A DNA stretch of 64,000 bases from Actinomadura opuntiae (GTDB taxonomy: Bacteria > Actinomycetota > Actinomycetes > Streptosporangiales > Streptosporangiaceae), in NCBI RefSeq assembly GCF_030283205.1, contig NZ_JASNWF010000011.1:186001-250000 (forward strand), written 5' to 3'. Positions 8,205-16,508 of the stretch are shown piece by piece (the first letter of the stretch is position 1; each line of letters opens with the position of its first letter). Made by a program: the position numbers and the translations under genes. Below the pieces are notes generated by a model. The model was not told the origin of the DNA. It saw only the letters and a list, made by a program, of their open reading frames with translations, and did not search any database.

Positions 8205-10043
8205 GTGGTTCTGGCAGGGGCACGAGAGGGTTCTCAGGACGGTCCGGCGCCCCGCAGGCGGGCGGTCCTGCTGGCCTTGCGCCACTACTGCGGCGTCCTG
8301 CGCCGCGAGTGGCGGGTCTCGGTTCCGGCGATGACCTTTCCGGCCCTCGGGAACACCTGCCTGTACTACCTGACGCCGCTGGTCGTGGCCGCTCTGGTGG
8401 GGCATCTCGCCGGCAGCGGGGACGACGGCCCGGCCGCCCTGCTCCCCTTCCTTCTCGCCTTCGCCGGGCTGATGCTCGCGGGCGAGGCGCTCTGGCGAGC
8501 GGGACTGCACTGCCTCAACCGGACGGACGGCCGGGGGATCGAGCGGCTCGGCGTCACCGGAATGGAAGAGCTGCTCGCCAAGGAGACCGCCTTCTTCCAC
8601 GACAACTTCGCCGGCGCGCTGACCAAGCGGATCCTGAACTTCTCCAGCGGGTTCGAGGACTTCGCCGACACGCTCGCCTTCTCGATCATGGCCAACGTGA
8701 TCCCGCTGGCGTTCGCGTCGGTGGTCCTGTGGCGGTACCACCCGGCCCTGGTCCTGGTGCTCGTGGGGATGATCGTCCTGACCGGCCTGCTGATCGCCCC
8801 GCTCATCCGCCGCCGGCAGGCGCTGGTGGACGCGCGCGAGGCCGCGAAGGTGCGGGTGTCGGGCCACGTCGCCGACGTGGTGACCAACATGGAGACGGTC
8901 CGCGCGTTCGCCGCCGAGGACCGGGAGGCCGGTGAGCACCGGGCGCGGATGGCCGAGCAGTACCGGCTCTCGCTGCGCTCCTGGGACTACGCCAACCTCC
9001 GGGTCGACATGATCGTCGCGCCGATGTCGATCCTGACCAGCGTCCTCGGCCTGCTCGCGGCGGTGGCGCTGCGCGGCGGCCTCGGGGTGGAGGCGGTCGT
9101 GGTGACGTTCACCTACTACACCAACGCCACCCGCATCATGTTCGAGTTCAACCAGGTGTACCGGCGGATCGAGAGCACGCTCACCGAGGCCGCGCAGTTC
9201 ACCGAGCTGCTGCTGGCGCCCCCGGCCGTCGTCGACCCGACCGATCCGCAGCCGCTGCGCCCGGCCGACGCCTCGGTCCGCTTCGAGCGGGTGGTCTTCG
9301 CGCACGGCGACGGCCCGCCGCTGTTCGACGGGCTCGACCTGGAGATCCCCGGGGGCGCCAGGATCGGGCTGGTGGGCCGGTCCGGCGGCGGCAAGAGCAC
9401 CCTCACCCGGCTGCTGCTGCGCCTGATGGACGTCGACGAGGGCCGCATCCTGGTCGGCGGCCAGGACATCGCGCGGCTGCGCCAGACCGACCTGCGCGGC
9501 CTGATCGCGTACGTGCCGCAGGAGCCCGCGATGTTCCACCGGTCGGTGCGCGACAACATCGCGTTCGCCCGGCCGGGCGCCACCGAGGAGGAGATCCTGC
9601 GGGCCGCGCGGGCGGCGCACGTCACCGAGTTCACCGACGGCCTCCCCGACGGCCTCGGCACGCTGGTCGGCGAGCGCGGCGTCAAGCTCTCCGGCGGCCA
9701 GCGGCAGCGCGTCGCGCTGGCCCGCGCGATCCTGCGGGACGCCCCGATCCTGCTTCTGGACGAGGCCACCAGCGCGCTGGACTCCGAGAGCGAGATCCTC
9801 GTCCAGGAGGCGCTGTGGCGCCTGATGCGCGACCGCACCGCCTTGGTGGTGGCGCACCGGCTGAGCACGGTCGTCCGGATGGACCGGCTGGTCGTCCTCG
9901 ACCACGGCCGCGTCGTCGAGCAGGGCTCCCACCGGGAACTCCTCCAGTCCAAGGGCCCGTACTCCCGGCTGTGGCACCACCAGTCCGGCGGCTTCCTCAC
10001 CGAGGAGGACGACGAGGAGGCCCTGGACCGCCGTCCGGCGTGA
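8205..10043 (+). CDS. ABC exporter, fused membrane and ATPase domains
   Basis: This half-transporter of about 612 residues has an N-terminal six-helix membrane domain (roughly residues 30-320) fused to an ATP-binding domain. The ATPase carries Walker A GRSGGGKST, signature LSGGQRQRVALARA, Walker B ILLLDEAT and the H-loop VVAHRLST. It should act as a homodimer or heterodimer exporting a lipid, peptide or small molecule. I chose the GTG at 8205 because GGGAGG lies just upstream, but the exact start is uncertain. It stands alone with about 270 bases of upstream DNA in which I see no gene. The substrate is unknown. Confidence 0.88.
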   Translation: MVLAGAREGSQDGPAPRRRAVLLALRHYCGVLRREWRVSVPAMTFPALGNTCLYYLTPLVVAALVGHLAGSGDDGPAALLPFLLAFAGLMLAGEALWRAGLHCLNRTDGRGIERLGVTGMEELLAKETAFFHDNFAGALTKRILNFSSGFEDFADTLAFSIMANVIPLAFASVVLWRYHPALVLVLVGMIVLTGLLIAPLIRRRQALVDAREAAKVRVSGHVADVVTNMETVRAFAAEDREAGEHRARMAEQYRLSLRSWDYANLRVDMIVAPMSILTSVLGLLAAVALRGGLGVEAVVVTFTYYTNATRIMFEFNQVYRRIESTLTEAAQFTELLLAPPAVVDPTDPQPLRPADASVRFERVVFAHGDGPPLFDGLDLEIPGGARIGLVGRSGGGKSTLTRLLLRLMDVDEGRILVGGQDIARLRQTDLRGLIAYVPQEPAMFHRSVRDNIAFARPGATEEEILRAARAAHVTEFTDGLPDGLGTLVGERGVKLSGGQRQRVALARAILRDAPILLLDEATSALDSESEILVQEALWRLMRDRTALVVAHRLSTVVRMDRLVVLDHGRVVEQGSHRELLQSKGPYSRLWHHQSGGFLTEEDDEEALDRRPA

Positions 10044-10088
10044 CGCCGCGGCCCGCGCGTCGGCCGCCCTCCATCCAATCAACGCCAT

Positions 10089-10102
10089 AATTGTTGACAA
10101 TT
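10089..10102. promoter_or_regulatory. Palindromic operator upstream of the aromatic operon
   Basis: AATTGTTGACAATT is a 6-2-6 inverted repeat about 75 bases before the first gene of the hydratase/aldolase operon. It closely matches ATTGGCGACAATAT in front of the gntR gene at 14551. This suggests that the FCD-type GntR regulator binds both. Confidence 0.6.
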
Positions 10103-10177
10103 TGGGCGACAGGATTCAGGATCGGTGCTGATCGGCCCTGTTCGGGGGCGGGTTCCGTCTGCTGTGGAGGAGTCTGA

Positions 10178-10915
10178 ATGAGCACCGACGCCGCCAGTCC
10201 GCTGCTCGTGGTGAGCGCCCACGCGGGCGACTTCGTGTGGCGCGCCGCGGGCGCGATCGCGCTGGCCGCCGAGCGCGGGGACCGGGCGAAGGTGGTGTGC
10301 CTGAGCTACGGCGAGCGCGGGGAGTCCGCGCGGGCGTGGCGCGAGGGCAGGGGCCTGGAGGAGATCAAGGAGCTGCGGCGGGGCGAGGCGGAGGCCGCGG
10401 CGGCCGAGCTGGGCGCCGAGATCGAGTTCCTGGACGCCGGCGACTACCCGCTGCGCGAGACGCCGGAGCTGGTGGACCGGCTCGTCCGGGTGTACCGGGA
10501 GTTCGAGCCCGCGGTCGTGCTGACGCACACGCTGGCCGATCCGTACAACGGCGACCATCCGGCGGCGGCGCGGATGGCGTTGCAGGCGCGGGTGCTGGCG
10601 CAGGCCATCGGGTACGACGCGCCGGGCGAGCCGCTGGGCGCTCCCCCGGTGTTCCTCTTCGAGCCGCACCAGCCGGAGCAGTGCGACTTCAAGCCGGACG
10701 TCCTGCTGGACATCACGCCGGTGTTCGAGCGCAAGCGCAAGGCGATGGAGTGCCTGCCCGCGCAGGTGCACATGTGGGACTACTACACCGACCTGGCCAA
10801 GCGGCGGGGCGTCCAGCTCAAGCGGAACGCGGGCCCGAACCTGGGCCTCCCCCACGAGACGATGGCCGAGGCGTACGTTCGCGTGTACCCGCAGACGACG
10901 GGGGTGCTGGCATGA
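10178..10915 (+). CDS. PIG-L/LmbE-fold protein, probable 4-oxalomesaconate hydratase (GalB-like)
   Basis: This 245-residue PIG-L/LmbE-fold metalloprotein has the first zinc motif in the form SAHAGDFVWRAAG, in place of the deacetylase form AHPDD. A later histidine cluster is in DPYNGDHPAA. LmbE-fold enzymes lying beside an RraA-type aldolase and a PrpF-type tautomerase are known as GalB, which hydrates 4-oxalomesaconate in the gallate pathway. That context, more than sequence alone, drives the call. It has a GGAGG-type ribosome site and its stop overlaps the next start (ATGA). A sugar or mycothiol deacetylase role is less likely given the neighbours. Confidence 0.75.
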   Translation: MSTDAASPLLVVSAHAGDFVWRAAGAIALAAERGDRAKVVCLSYGERGESARAWREGRGLEEIKELRRGEAEAAAAELGAEIEFLDAGDYPLRETPELVDRLVRVYREFEPAVVLTHTLADPYNGDHPAAARMALQARVLAQAIGYDAPGEPLGAPPVFLFEPHQPEQCDFKPDVLLDITPVFERKRKAMECLPAQVHMWDYYTDLAKRRGVQLKRNAGPNLGLPHETMAEAYVRVYPQTTGVLA

Positions 10916-11610
10916 GGACGGTGGTGGTGACCGACCCGCCGCGCGCGGACGCCGGCGCGGTCGACGAGCTGGGCGGCTTCGGGGTCGCGACCGTCCACGA
11001 GGCGATGGGGCGGACCGGCTACCTCGGGCCGGGCATCCGCCCGGTGCACCTCGGCACGCGCGTCGCCGGGACGGCGGTGACGGTGCTGTCGTGGCCGGGC
11101 GACAACCTGATGATCCATGTCGCGGTCGAGCAGTGCCGGCCGGGCGACGTGCTGGTGGTGACGACGACGTCGCCGTGCACGGACGGGATGTTCGGCGAGC
11201 TGTTCGCGACGGCGCTCCAGTACCGGGGCGTGCGCGGGCTCGTCATCAACGCGGGCGTGCGGGACGTGGCGGACCTGCACGCGATGGGGTTCCCGGTGTG
11301 GTCGGCGGCCGTCAGCGCGCAGGGCACGGTGAAGGCCACGCCGGGCGCGGTCAACGTGCCGGTGAGCATCGGCGGCCAGGTCGTCCGGCCTGGCGACGCG
11401 ATCCTCGCCGACGACGACGGCGTGGTCTGCGTCCCTCGCGAGGAGGTCGCGGACGCCGTGGAGGCGGCGCGCGCAAGAGAGCAGAAGGAGGACGCGACCC
11501 GCGCGGCGTTCCAGAAGGGCGAGCTCGGCCTCGACCGGTACGGGCTGCGCGACCGGCTCCCCGAGATGGGCATCGAGTACGTCTCCTACAGCGAATACGG
11601 CAAATCATGA
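10912..11610 (+). CDS. RraA-family 4-hydroxy-4-methyl-2-oxoglutarate/4-carboxy-4-hydroxy-2-oxoadipate aldolase (GalC/LigK-like)
   Basis: This 232-residue protein has the RraA fold shared by the RNase E inhibitor homologue and by class II pyruvate aldolases. The segments VHEAMGRTGYLGPGIRP, INAGVRDVADL and ILADDDGVVCVP match the aldolase branch, including the G-x-R-D motif that binds the substrate carboxylate and metal. It would split 4-carboxy-4-hydroxy-2-oxoadipate into pyruvate and oxaloacetate. It overlaps both neighbours by four bases and sits between the GalB-like and GalD-like genes, which supports the pathway role. Confidence 0.85.
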   Translation: MRTVVVTDPPRADAGAVDELGGFGVATVHEAMGRTGYLGPGIRPVHLGTRVAGTAVTVLSWPGDNLMIHVAVEQCRPGDVLVVTTTSPCTDGMFGELFATALQYRGVRGLVINAGVRDVADLHAMGFPVWSAAVSAQGTVKATPGAVNVPVSIGGQVVRPGDAILADDDGVVCVPREEVADAVEAARAREQKEDATRAAFQKGELGLDRYGLRDRLPEMGIEYVSYSEYGKS

Positions 11611-12659
11611 GTGCCGGGGTCCGCTGCATGATGATGCGCGGCGGGACGTCCAAGGGCGCCTACTTCCTCGCCGACGACCTGCCCGCCGACCCCGCCGAGC
11701 GCGACGATCTGCTGCTGCGGGTCATGGGCACGCCCGATCCCCGGCAGATCGACGGGATCGGCGGCGCGCACCCGCTGACCAGCAAGGTCGCGGTCGTCTC
11801 CCCCTCGGAGCGGCCGGACGTCGACGTCGAGTACCTGTTCCTGCAACTCGGCGTCGAGGAGCCGACCGTCTCCGACCGGCAGAACTGCGGCAACCTGCTC
11901 GCCGGGATCGGCCCCTTCGCGGTCGAGCGCGGCCTCGTCGCCGCCGGGCCCGGACGCAGCAGTGTCCGGATCCGGATGGTCAACTCCGACAGCGTCGCGA
12001 CCGCGACGTTCGCGACGCCGGACGGCGCCGTCGACTACGACGGGGACACCGTGATCTCGGGCGTGCCGGGGACCGCCGCGCCGATCGTCCTGGACTTCGA
12101 GGACACCGAGGGGTCGGCGTGCGGGGCGCTGCTGCCGACCGGGAACGTCCGCGACGTCGTCGACGGCATCGACGTGACGTGCGTCGACAACGGGATGCCG
12201 GTCGTGGTCGCCGCCGCGTCCGACCTCGGCGTCACCGGCTACGAGGACCCCGCCGACCTCGCGGCCCTGCGCGACCGGATCCAGTCGCTGCGGCTGGCGG
12301 CCGGGAAGCTGATGGGCCTCGGCGACGTGGCGGAGGCGTCCGTCCCGAAGACCACGCTGGTCGCGCCGCCCCGCGCCGGCGGGACGATCTGCACCCGCAC
12401 CTTCATCCCGCTGCGCGTGCACGCCTCGATCGGCGTGCTCGGCGCCGTCACCGTGGCGACCGCGCTGCTGATGGACGGCGCGGTCGGCCACGACCTCGCC
12501 GCGTTTCCCGCGCCGGGCGTGCCGATGAGCATCGAGCACCCCACCGGCCGGCTGGACGTCGAGGTGGAGCTCGACGGAACGTCCGTGCGGCGCTCCAGCA
12601 TCGTCCGCACCGCCCGCAAGCTCTTCGACGGAACCGTCTTCCCCCGGAGGTCCCTTTGA
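11607..12659 (+). CDS. PrpF-family isomerase, probable 4-oxalomesaconate tautomerase (GalD/LigU-like)
   Basis: This 350-residue protein belongs to the PrpF/DUF453 family, which has a diaminopimelate-epimerase-like fold. Family motifs are MMMRGGTSKGAYFLADDLP near the N-terminus, QIDGIGGAHPLTSKVA and QNCGNLLAGIGPFA. In gallate and protocatechuate 4,5-cleavage pathways these enzymes convert the keto form of 4-oxalomesaconate to the enol form, or move its double bond. It overlaps the aldolase gene (ATGA) and the following dioxygenase gene (TTGA), so the four genes form one coupled operon. Confidence 0.86.
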   Translation: MSAGVRCMMMRGGTSKGAYFLADDLPADPAERDDLLLRVMGTPDPRQIDGIGGAHPLTSKVAVVSPSERPDVDVEYLFLQLGVEEPTVSDRQNCGNLLAGIGPFAVERGLVAAGPGRSSVRIRMVNSDSVATATFATPDGAVDYDGDTVISGVPGTAAPIVLDFEDTEGSACGALLPTGNVRDVVDGIDVTCVDNGMPVVVAAASDLGVTGYEDPADLAALRDRIQSLRLAAGKLMGLGDVAEASVPKTTLVAPPRAGGTICTRTFIPLRVHASIGVLGAVTVATALLMDGAVGHDLAAFPAPGVPMSIEHPTGRLDVEVELDGTSVRRSSIVRTARKLFDGTVFPRRSL

Positions 12660-13597
12660 TCACGCACGAGATCGCGCACGTCGGGAGCGTCGAGCTGCTG
12701 ACGCCCGAACCGGACGAGAGCCTGCGGTTCTTCACCCGCGTCATGGGCCTGACCGAGGTCGGCTCCGAGGGCGACTCGGTGTACCTGCGGACGTGGGACG
12801 ACTACGAGCACCACACCGTCAAGCTGACCGCGCACGGCACGTCCGGGATCCGCCGGACCGCGCTGCGCACCTGGTCGCAGGAGGCCCTCGAACGGCGCGT
12901 CAAGGCGATCGAGGAGTCGGGGCTCGGCGTCGGCTGGCGCGACGGCGACCCCGGCGTCGGCCCGACGTACGTGTTCCGCGACCCCGACGGCCACGAGCTG
13001 GAGCTGTACTGGGAGAGCGAGTGGTACGAGGCGCCGCCGGAGCTGAAGCCGTCGCTGAAGAACCAGGCGCAGGCGTACCCGGCGCGCGGCGTGTGCGTCC
13101 GGCGGCTCGACCACGTCAACTACCTGGCCGCCGAGGTCGAGCCGAGCACCGAGTTCCTGATGGAGACGCTGGGCGGCCGCACCACCGAGCAGATCCGGCT
13201 CGACAGCGGCGACATCGCCGGACGCTGGCTGCACTTCACCAACAAGTCCTACGACATCGTCTACACCCGCGACTGGACGGGCGCCAACGGGCGCCTGCAC
13301 CACATCGCGTTCGCCACCGACACCCGCGAGGACATCCTCCGCGCCGCCGACATCTTCCTCGACCACGGCGTCTTCATCGAGACCGGGCCGCACAAGCACG
13401 CCATCCAGCAGACGTTCTTCCTGTACGTCTACGAGCCCGGCGGCAACCGCATCGAGCTGTGCAACCCGTGCGCGCGGCTGGTGCTGGCGCCGGACTGGAA
13501 GCCGATCACCTGGACGGAGGCCGAGCGCGCCAAGGGCCAGGCGTGGGGCCTGAAGACGATCGAGTCCTTCCACACCCACGGCACCCCGCCCCTGTGA
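12656..13597 (+). CDS. Type I extradiol ring-cleavage dioxygenase (VOC family, catechol 2,3-dioxygenase-like)
   Basis: This 313-residue protein consists of two vicinal-oxygen-chelate modules. The C-terminal module holds the likely iron ligands: histidines in RRLDHVNYL and LHHIAFAT, and glutamate in NRIELCNP. The pattern is that of an active Fe(II) extradiol dioxygenase. A TTG start overlaps the preceding stop and has CGGAGG upstream. It ends the hydratase/aldolase/tautomerase operon, so it probably opens the ring that feeds them. Known gallate and protocatechuate 4,5-dioxygenases are of the unrelated LigAB type, so the pairing is unusual. The true substrate is not evident. Confidence 0.85.
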   Translation: MITHEIAHVGSVELLTPEPDESLRFFTRVMGLTEVGSEGDSVYLRTWDDYEHHTVKLTAHGTSGIRRTALRTWSQEALERRVKAIEESGLGVGWRDGDPGVGPTYVFRDPDGHELELYWESEWYEAPPELKPSLKNQAQAYPARGVCVRRLDHVNYLAAEVEPSTEFLMETLGGRTTEQIRLDSGDIAGRWLHFTNKSYDIVYTRDWTGANGRLHHIAFATDTREDILRAADIFLDHGVFIETGPHKHAIQQTFFLYVYEPGGNRIELCNPCARLVLAPDWKPITWTEAERAKGQAWGLKTIESFHTHGTPPL

Positions 13598-13661
13598 CGT
13601 TGAGTTGCGGCGAGTCGTGGTTATGGCGCGTTCCATAACCACGACTCGCCGCAACTCAACG
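13598..13661. terminator. Long perfect hairpin, copy 1 of a dispersed element
   Basis: A perfect 29-base stem (13598-13626 and 13633-13661) with a six-base loop lies between convergent genes. It can terminate transcription from both sides. Its core (TGCGGCGAGTCGT on the left arm) recurs in the hairpin at 22653-22716, so it is a repeated element and not an ordinary terminator. Confidence 0.85.
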
Positions 13662-13669
13662 AGAGCGGG

Positions 13670-14449
13670 TCAGGGTGAGAGGCGGCGCAGGAGGTCGCGG
13701 CTGGCGGCGGCCATCGTCGGCGGGACGTCGAGCTCGGTGAGCATGTCGGCCGCCGCGGCCATCTCGGCGGCGCGGCGGACGGCATGCTTGTGCGTCCCGT
13801 CGACGAGGCGGTCCACGGTCGGCTCCCCCGCCGCGACCAGCTCCTCGACGATGTTGCCGCGCAGCCAGTCCTCGCAGCCGGCCGCCCGCGCCGCCTCCAG
13901 CGCCTCCACCACCGACGCGGCCAGGCCCTTGAAGAAGACGCTGCGCAGCAGCTTGCGGGTCGCGGCGGCGCCCGCCTCGGCGTCCATGACCTCGACGGAC
14001 GCGCCGAGCCCGGTGAGGATCCGCGCGGCGTCCGCCGCTGCGTCGCCGCTGGCCAGCATGGGGGTGTACAGCCCGCGGCCCGGCACCGGCGCCATGATCG
14101 CGATGTCGGCGAACCGCACGCCGGCCGCCCGCGCGACGGCGGCCAGCTCCCGCTTGAGCCCCGGTGACGCGGTGTTCATCTCCGCCCAGACCGCGCCGGA
14201 CGCGCCCGCGAGCCCGGCGCGCAGGGCGTCCATGGCGTCGTGCGCGCTGTTGACGCTCAGCACGAGGTCGGCACCGGACGCCGCGTCGGCCTCTCCGGTG
14301 CAGGGGATCGTCCCGTCCGGCGTGGGGACGGCCGGGTCGTAGGCACGCACGGCGGCGCCCGCCGCGACGAGGTCGCGGGCGATGGCGCCGCCCGCCTCGC
14401 CCAGCCCGAGCACGGCGACGGCCGGCTTCCGCCCGGTACCCTGCGACAT
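13670..14449 (-). CDS. NAD(P)-binding dehydrogenase, 3-hydroxyisobutyrate/6-phosphogluconate dehydrogenase-like
   Basis: This 259-residue oxidoreductase has an N-terminal Rossmann domain (VAVLGLGEAGGAIARDL) and a C-terminal helical domain of the DUF1932 kind. The segment TRKLLRSVFFKGLAASVVEA carries the usual catalytic lysine region of beta-hydroxyacid dehydrogenases. A clear ribosome site (GAGGAGG) precedes the ATG. It is convergent with the dioxygenase operon and divergent from gntR, so it is probably controlled with them. It may oxidise or reduce a ring-cleavage intermediate, but the substrate is unknown. Confidence 0.78.
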   Translation of the reverse strand: MSQGTGRKPAVAVLGLGEAGGAIARDLVAAGAAVRAYDPAVPTPDGTIPCTGEADAASGADLVLSVNSAHDAMDALRAGLAGASGAVWAEMNTASPGLKRELAAVARAAGVRFADIAIMAPVPGRGLYTPMLASGDAAADAARILTGLGASVEVMDAEAGAAATRKLLRSVFFKGLAASVVEALEAARAAGCEDWLRGNIVEELVAAGEPTVDRLVDGTHKHAVRRAAEMAAAADMLTELDVPPTMAAASRDLLRRLSP

Positions 14450-14500
14450 TCCGGCCTCCTCGCTCCGGCGGCGCGCTCGCGCCGCCCGCTAGACTAGGTC

Positions 14501-14522
14501 GCGACAAAATTGGCGACAATAT
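14501..14522. promoter_or_regulatory. Operator in front of gntR
   Basis: GCGACAA is repeated at 14501 and 14513. The second copy lies within ATTGGCGACAATAT (14509-14522), which has inverted ATTG/CAAT ends. The same 14-base pattern, with three differences, occurs at 10090 before the aromatic operon. It lies in the divergent gap between gntR and the dehydrogenase gene. Confidence 0.6.
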
Positions 14523-14550
14523 CTTCGCACGCGGTTCCAGGGGAGGGACA

Positions 14551-15228
14551 GTGCCGACAGCCGACGACCGGGACACCGGCCGCCCGGTGGTGACCGGGAT
14601 CCGGGAGGCGATCCTCGCCGGCGAGTTCGTCCCCAACCAGCGGCTGGTCGAGGCCGACCTCGCCGAGCGGTTCGGCGCCAGCCGCGCCGCGGTCCGCGCC
14701 GCGCTGCTGGAGCTGGCCAACGAGGGGCTGATCGAGCGGGTGCAGAACCGCGGCGCCCGGGTGCGCGCGGTGTCGCTGGAGGAGGCCGTCGAGATCAGCG
14801 AGCTGCGCATGGTGATCGAGGGCCTGTGCGCGGCGAAGGCGGCCGAGCGGATCACCGAGGACGGCGTCCGGCTGCTGACCGAGATCGGCGACGCCATGCG
14901 CGCGGCCGTCGCGGCGGGCGACGTGTTCGGCTACTCCCGGCTGAACGAGCGGCTGCACGGCGAGATCCGCGAGATCAGCGGCCAGCGCACGGCCGCCCGG
15001 GTGCTGGAGCGGCTGCGCGCGCAGAGCGTCCGGCACCAGTTCAAGCTGGCGATGCACCCCGGCCGCCCGGCGGTGTCGCTGCCCGAGCACCTGGCGATCA
15101 TCGAGGCGATCCGCGCCCGCGACCCCGAGTCCGCCGAGCGGGCCGCCCGCGAGCACCTGCGCAGCGTCATCCGCACCCTGCCCGAGGCCGACCGCACCCG
15201 CCCGCACGGCAACGGCCCGGCCCGCTAG
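14551..15228 (+). CDS. GntR-family regulator with FCD effector domain
   Basis: This 225-residue regulator has an N-terminal winged helix (FVPNQRLVEADLAERFGASRAAVRAAL) and an all-helical FCD ligand domain. The FCD metal-ligand histidines are probably in NERLHGEIREISG and further along. The GTG start follows GGGAGGGA. It is divergent from the dehydrogenase gene, and an operator-like site in the gap is shared with the upstream operon. The likely effector is an aromatic acid or a pathway intermediate. Target genes are inferred from the shared motif only. Confidence 0.88.
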   Translation: MPTADDRDTGRPVVTGIREAILAGEFVPNQRLVEADLAERFGASRAAVRAALLELANEGLIERVQNRGARVRAVSLEEAVEISELRMVIEGLCAAKAAERITEDGVRLLTEIGDAMRAAVAAGDVFGYSRLNERLHGEIREISGQRTAARVLERLRAQSVRHQFKLAMHPGRPAVSLPEHLAIIEAIRARDPESAERAAREHLRSVIRTLPEADRTRPHGNGPAR

Positions 15229-15289
15229 GCCGCACCCGGTCCCGGCGGTCCCAAGTTCCGGCCGGTCAGACCCGATCCTGGGCAACGGA

Positions 15290-15318
15290 TTGATCGCCGT
15301 CGCGGCAGTGCCTAGATT
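15290..15318 (+). promoter_or_regulatory. Probable sigma-70 type promoter for the MetE-like gene
   Basis: TTGATC (15290-15295) and TAGATT (15313-15318) are separated by 17 bases, which is a good vegetative promoter. It lies about 48 bases before the ATG at 15366. Confidence 0.55.
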
Positions 15319-15365
15319 GGCGGGTGGACCCCGTCCGCCAGCATCGTCCCGGTGAGGGAGCCGCC

Positions 15366-16487
15366 ATGTCCCCGCGCACACGACCGCCGTTCCGCGCCGA
15401 CCACGTCGGGAGCCTGCTGCGCCCCGCCGACCTGCTGGCCGCGCGCGACGACCACGCCCAGGGCCGCATCGACGACCGGCGCCTCGCCGAGGTGGAGGAC
15501 GCCGCCGTCCGCGACGTGGTGGCGATGCAGCGCCAGGCCGGGCTGCGCAGCGCCACCGACGGCGAGTTCCGCCGCACGTCCTGGCACATGGACTTCATCT
15601 ACCGGCTGGGCGGGATCAGCCCGGCGGACGAGAAGATCAAGGTCAGGTTCCGCAACGAGTCCGGCGACCTGGAGTTCAGCACGGCCGCCCTGCGCGTGCA
15701 CGACCGGGTCCGGCTCGAGGAGACGATCTTCGCCGACCACTTCCGCTTCCTGCAGGACGTCGCGGGCGACGGCGTCACGCCGAAGCTGACGATCCCGTCG
15801 CCGAACATGGTCCACTACCGGGGCGGGCCCGCGGCGATCGACCCGAAGGTCTACCCGGACATCGAGGAGTTCTGGGCCGACCTCGCCGCCGCGTACGCCG
15901 AGCAGGTGCGGCGGATCGCCGGCCTCGGCTGCCGCTACCTGCAGCTGGACGACACCAGCCTGGCCTACCTCAACGACCCCAAGCAGCGCGCGATGATCGC
16001 CGAGCGCGGCGACGACCCCGACCACCTGCACCTGCGCTACATCCGGCAGATCAACGCGGCGCTGGCCGGGCGCCCCGACGACCTGGCCGTCACCACGCAC
16101 ATGTGCCGGGGCAACTTCCGCTCGTCGTGGACGGCCGAGGGCGGCTACGACTTCGTCGCCGAGGCGCTGTTCAGCGAGCTGGACGTGGACGGGTTCTTCC
16201 TGGAGTACGACGACCCGCGCTCCGGCGGCTTCGAGCCGCTGCGGTTCGTCCCGCCGGGGAAGATGGTCGTGCTCGGCCTGGTCACCACCAAGCGCGGCGA
16301 GCTGGAGTCCAAGGACGAGCTGAAGCGGCGCATCGACGAGGCCGCCCGGTTCGTCCCGCTGGAGCAGATCTGCCTGTCCCCGCAGTGCGGCTTCTCCTCC
16401 ACCGTCGAGGGGAACGCGCTGACGGCGGACCAGCAGTTCGCGAAGCTGCGGCTCATCGCGGAGACCGCCGAGGAGGTCTGGGACTGA
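15366..16487 (+). CDS. Cobalamin-independent methionine synthase-like protein (MetE C-terminal domain, YxjG-like)
   Basis: This 373-residue protein is a single TIM barrel corresponding to the catalytic C-terminal half of MetE. It starts with the family signature FRADHVGSLLRP. The likely zinc ligands lie in THMCRGN and near SPQCGFSSTVEGN, with the homoserine-binding region around ATDGEFRR. Stand-alone proteins of this type use methyl donors other than triglutamyl folate, and some take part in demethylation or thiol metabolism. It lies next to an aromatic operon and could accept methyl groups from methoxylated compounds, but this is inference. GAGGGAG precedes the ATG. Confidence 0.8.
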   Translation: MSPRTRPPFRADHVGSLLRPADLLAARDDHAQGRIDDRRLAEVEDAAVRDVVAMQRQAGLRSATDGEFRRTSWHMDFIYRLGGISPADEKIKVRFRNESGDLEFSTAALRVHDRVRLEETIFADHFRFLQDVAGDGVTPKLTIPSPNMVHYRGGPAAIDPKVYPDIEEFWADLAAAYAEQVRRIAGLGCRYLQLDDTSLAYLNDPKQRAMIAERGDDPDHLHLRYIRQINAALAGRPDDLAVTTHMCRGNFRSSWTAEGGYDFVAEALFSELDVDGFFLEYDDPRSGGFEPLRFVPPGKMVVLGLVTTKRGELESKDELKRRIDEAARFVPLEQICLSPQCGFSSTVEGNALTADQQFAKLRLIAETAEEVWD

Positions 16488-16508
16488 GCCCTGGGCGCCC
16501 TGGCGCGG

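Noticed and set aside
6852..10100. Very long minus-strand frame across iclR, the cyclodeaminase gene and the ABC exporter
   Set aside because: It is antisense to three recognisable genes and has no domain. It is a GC-skew shadow.
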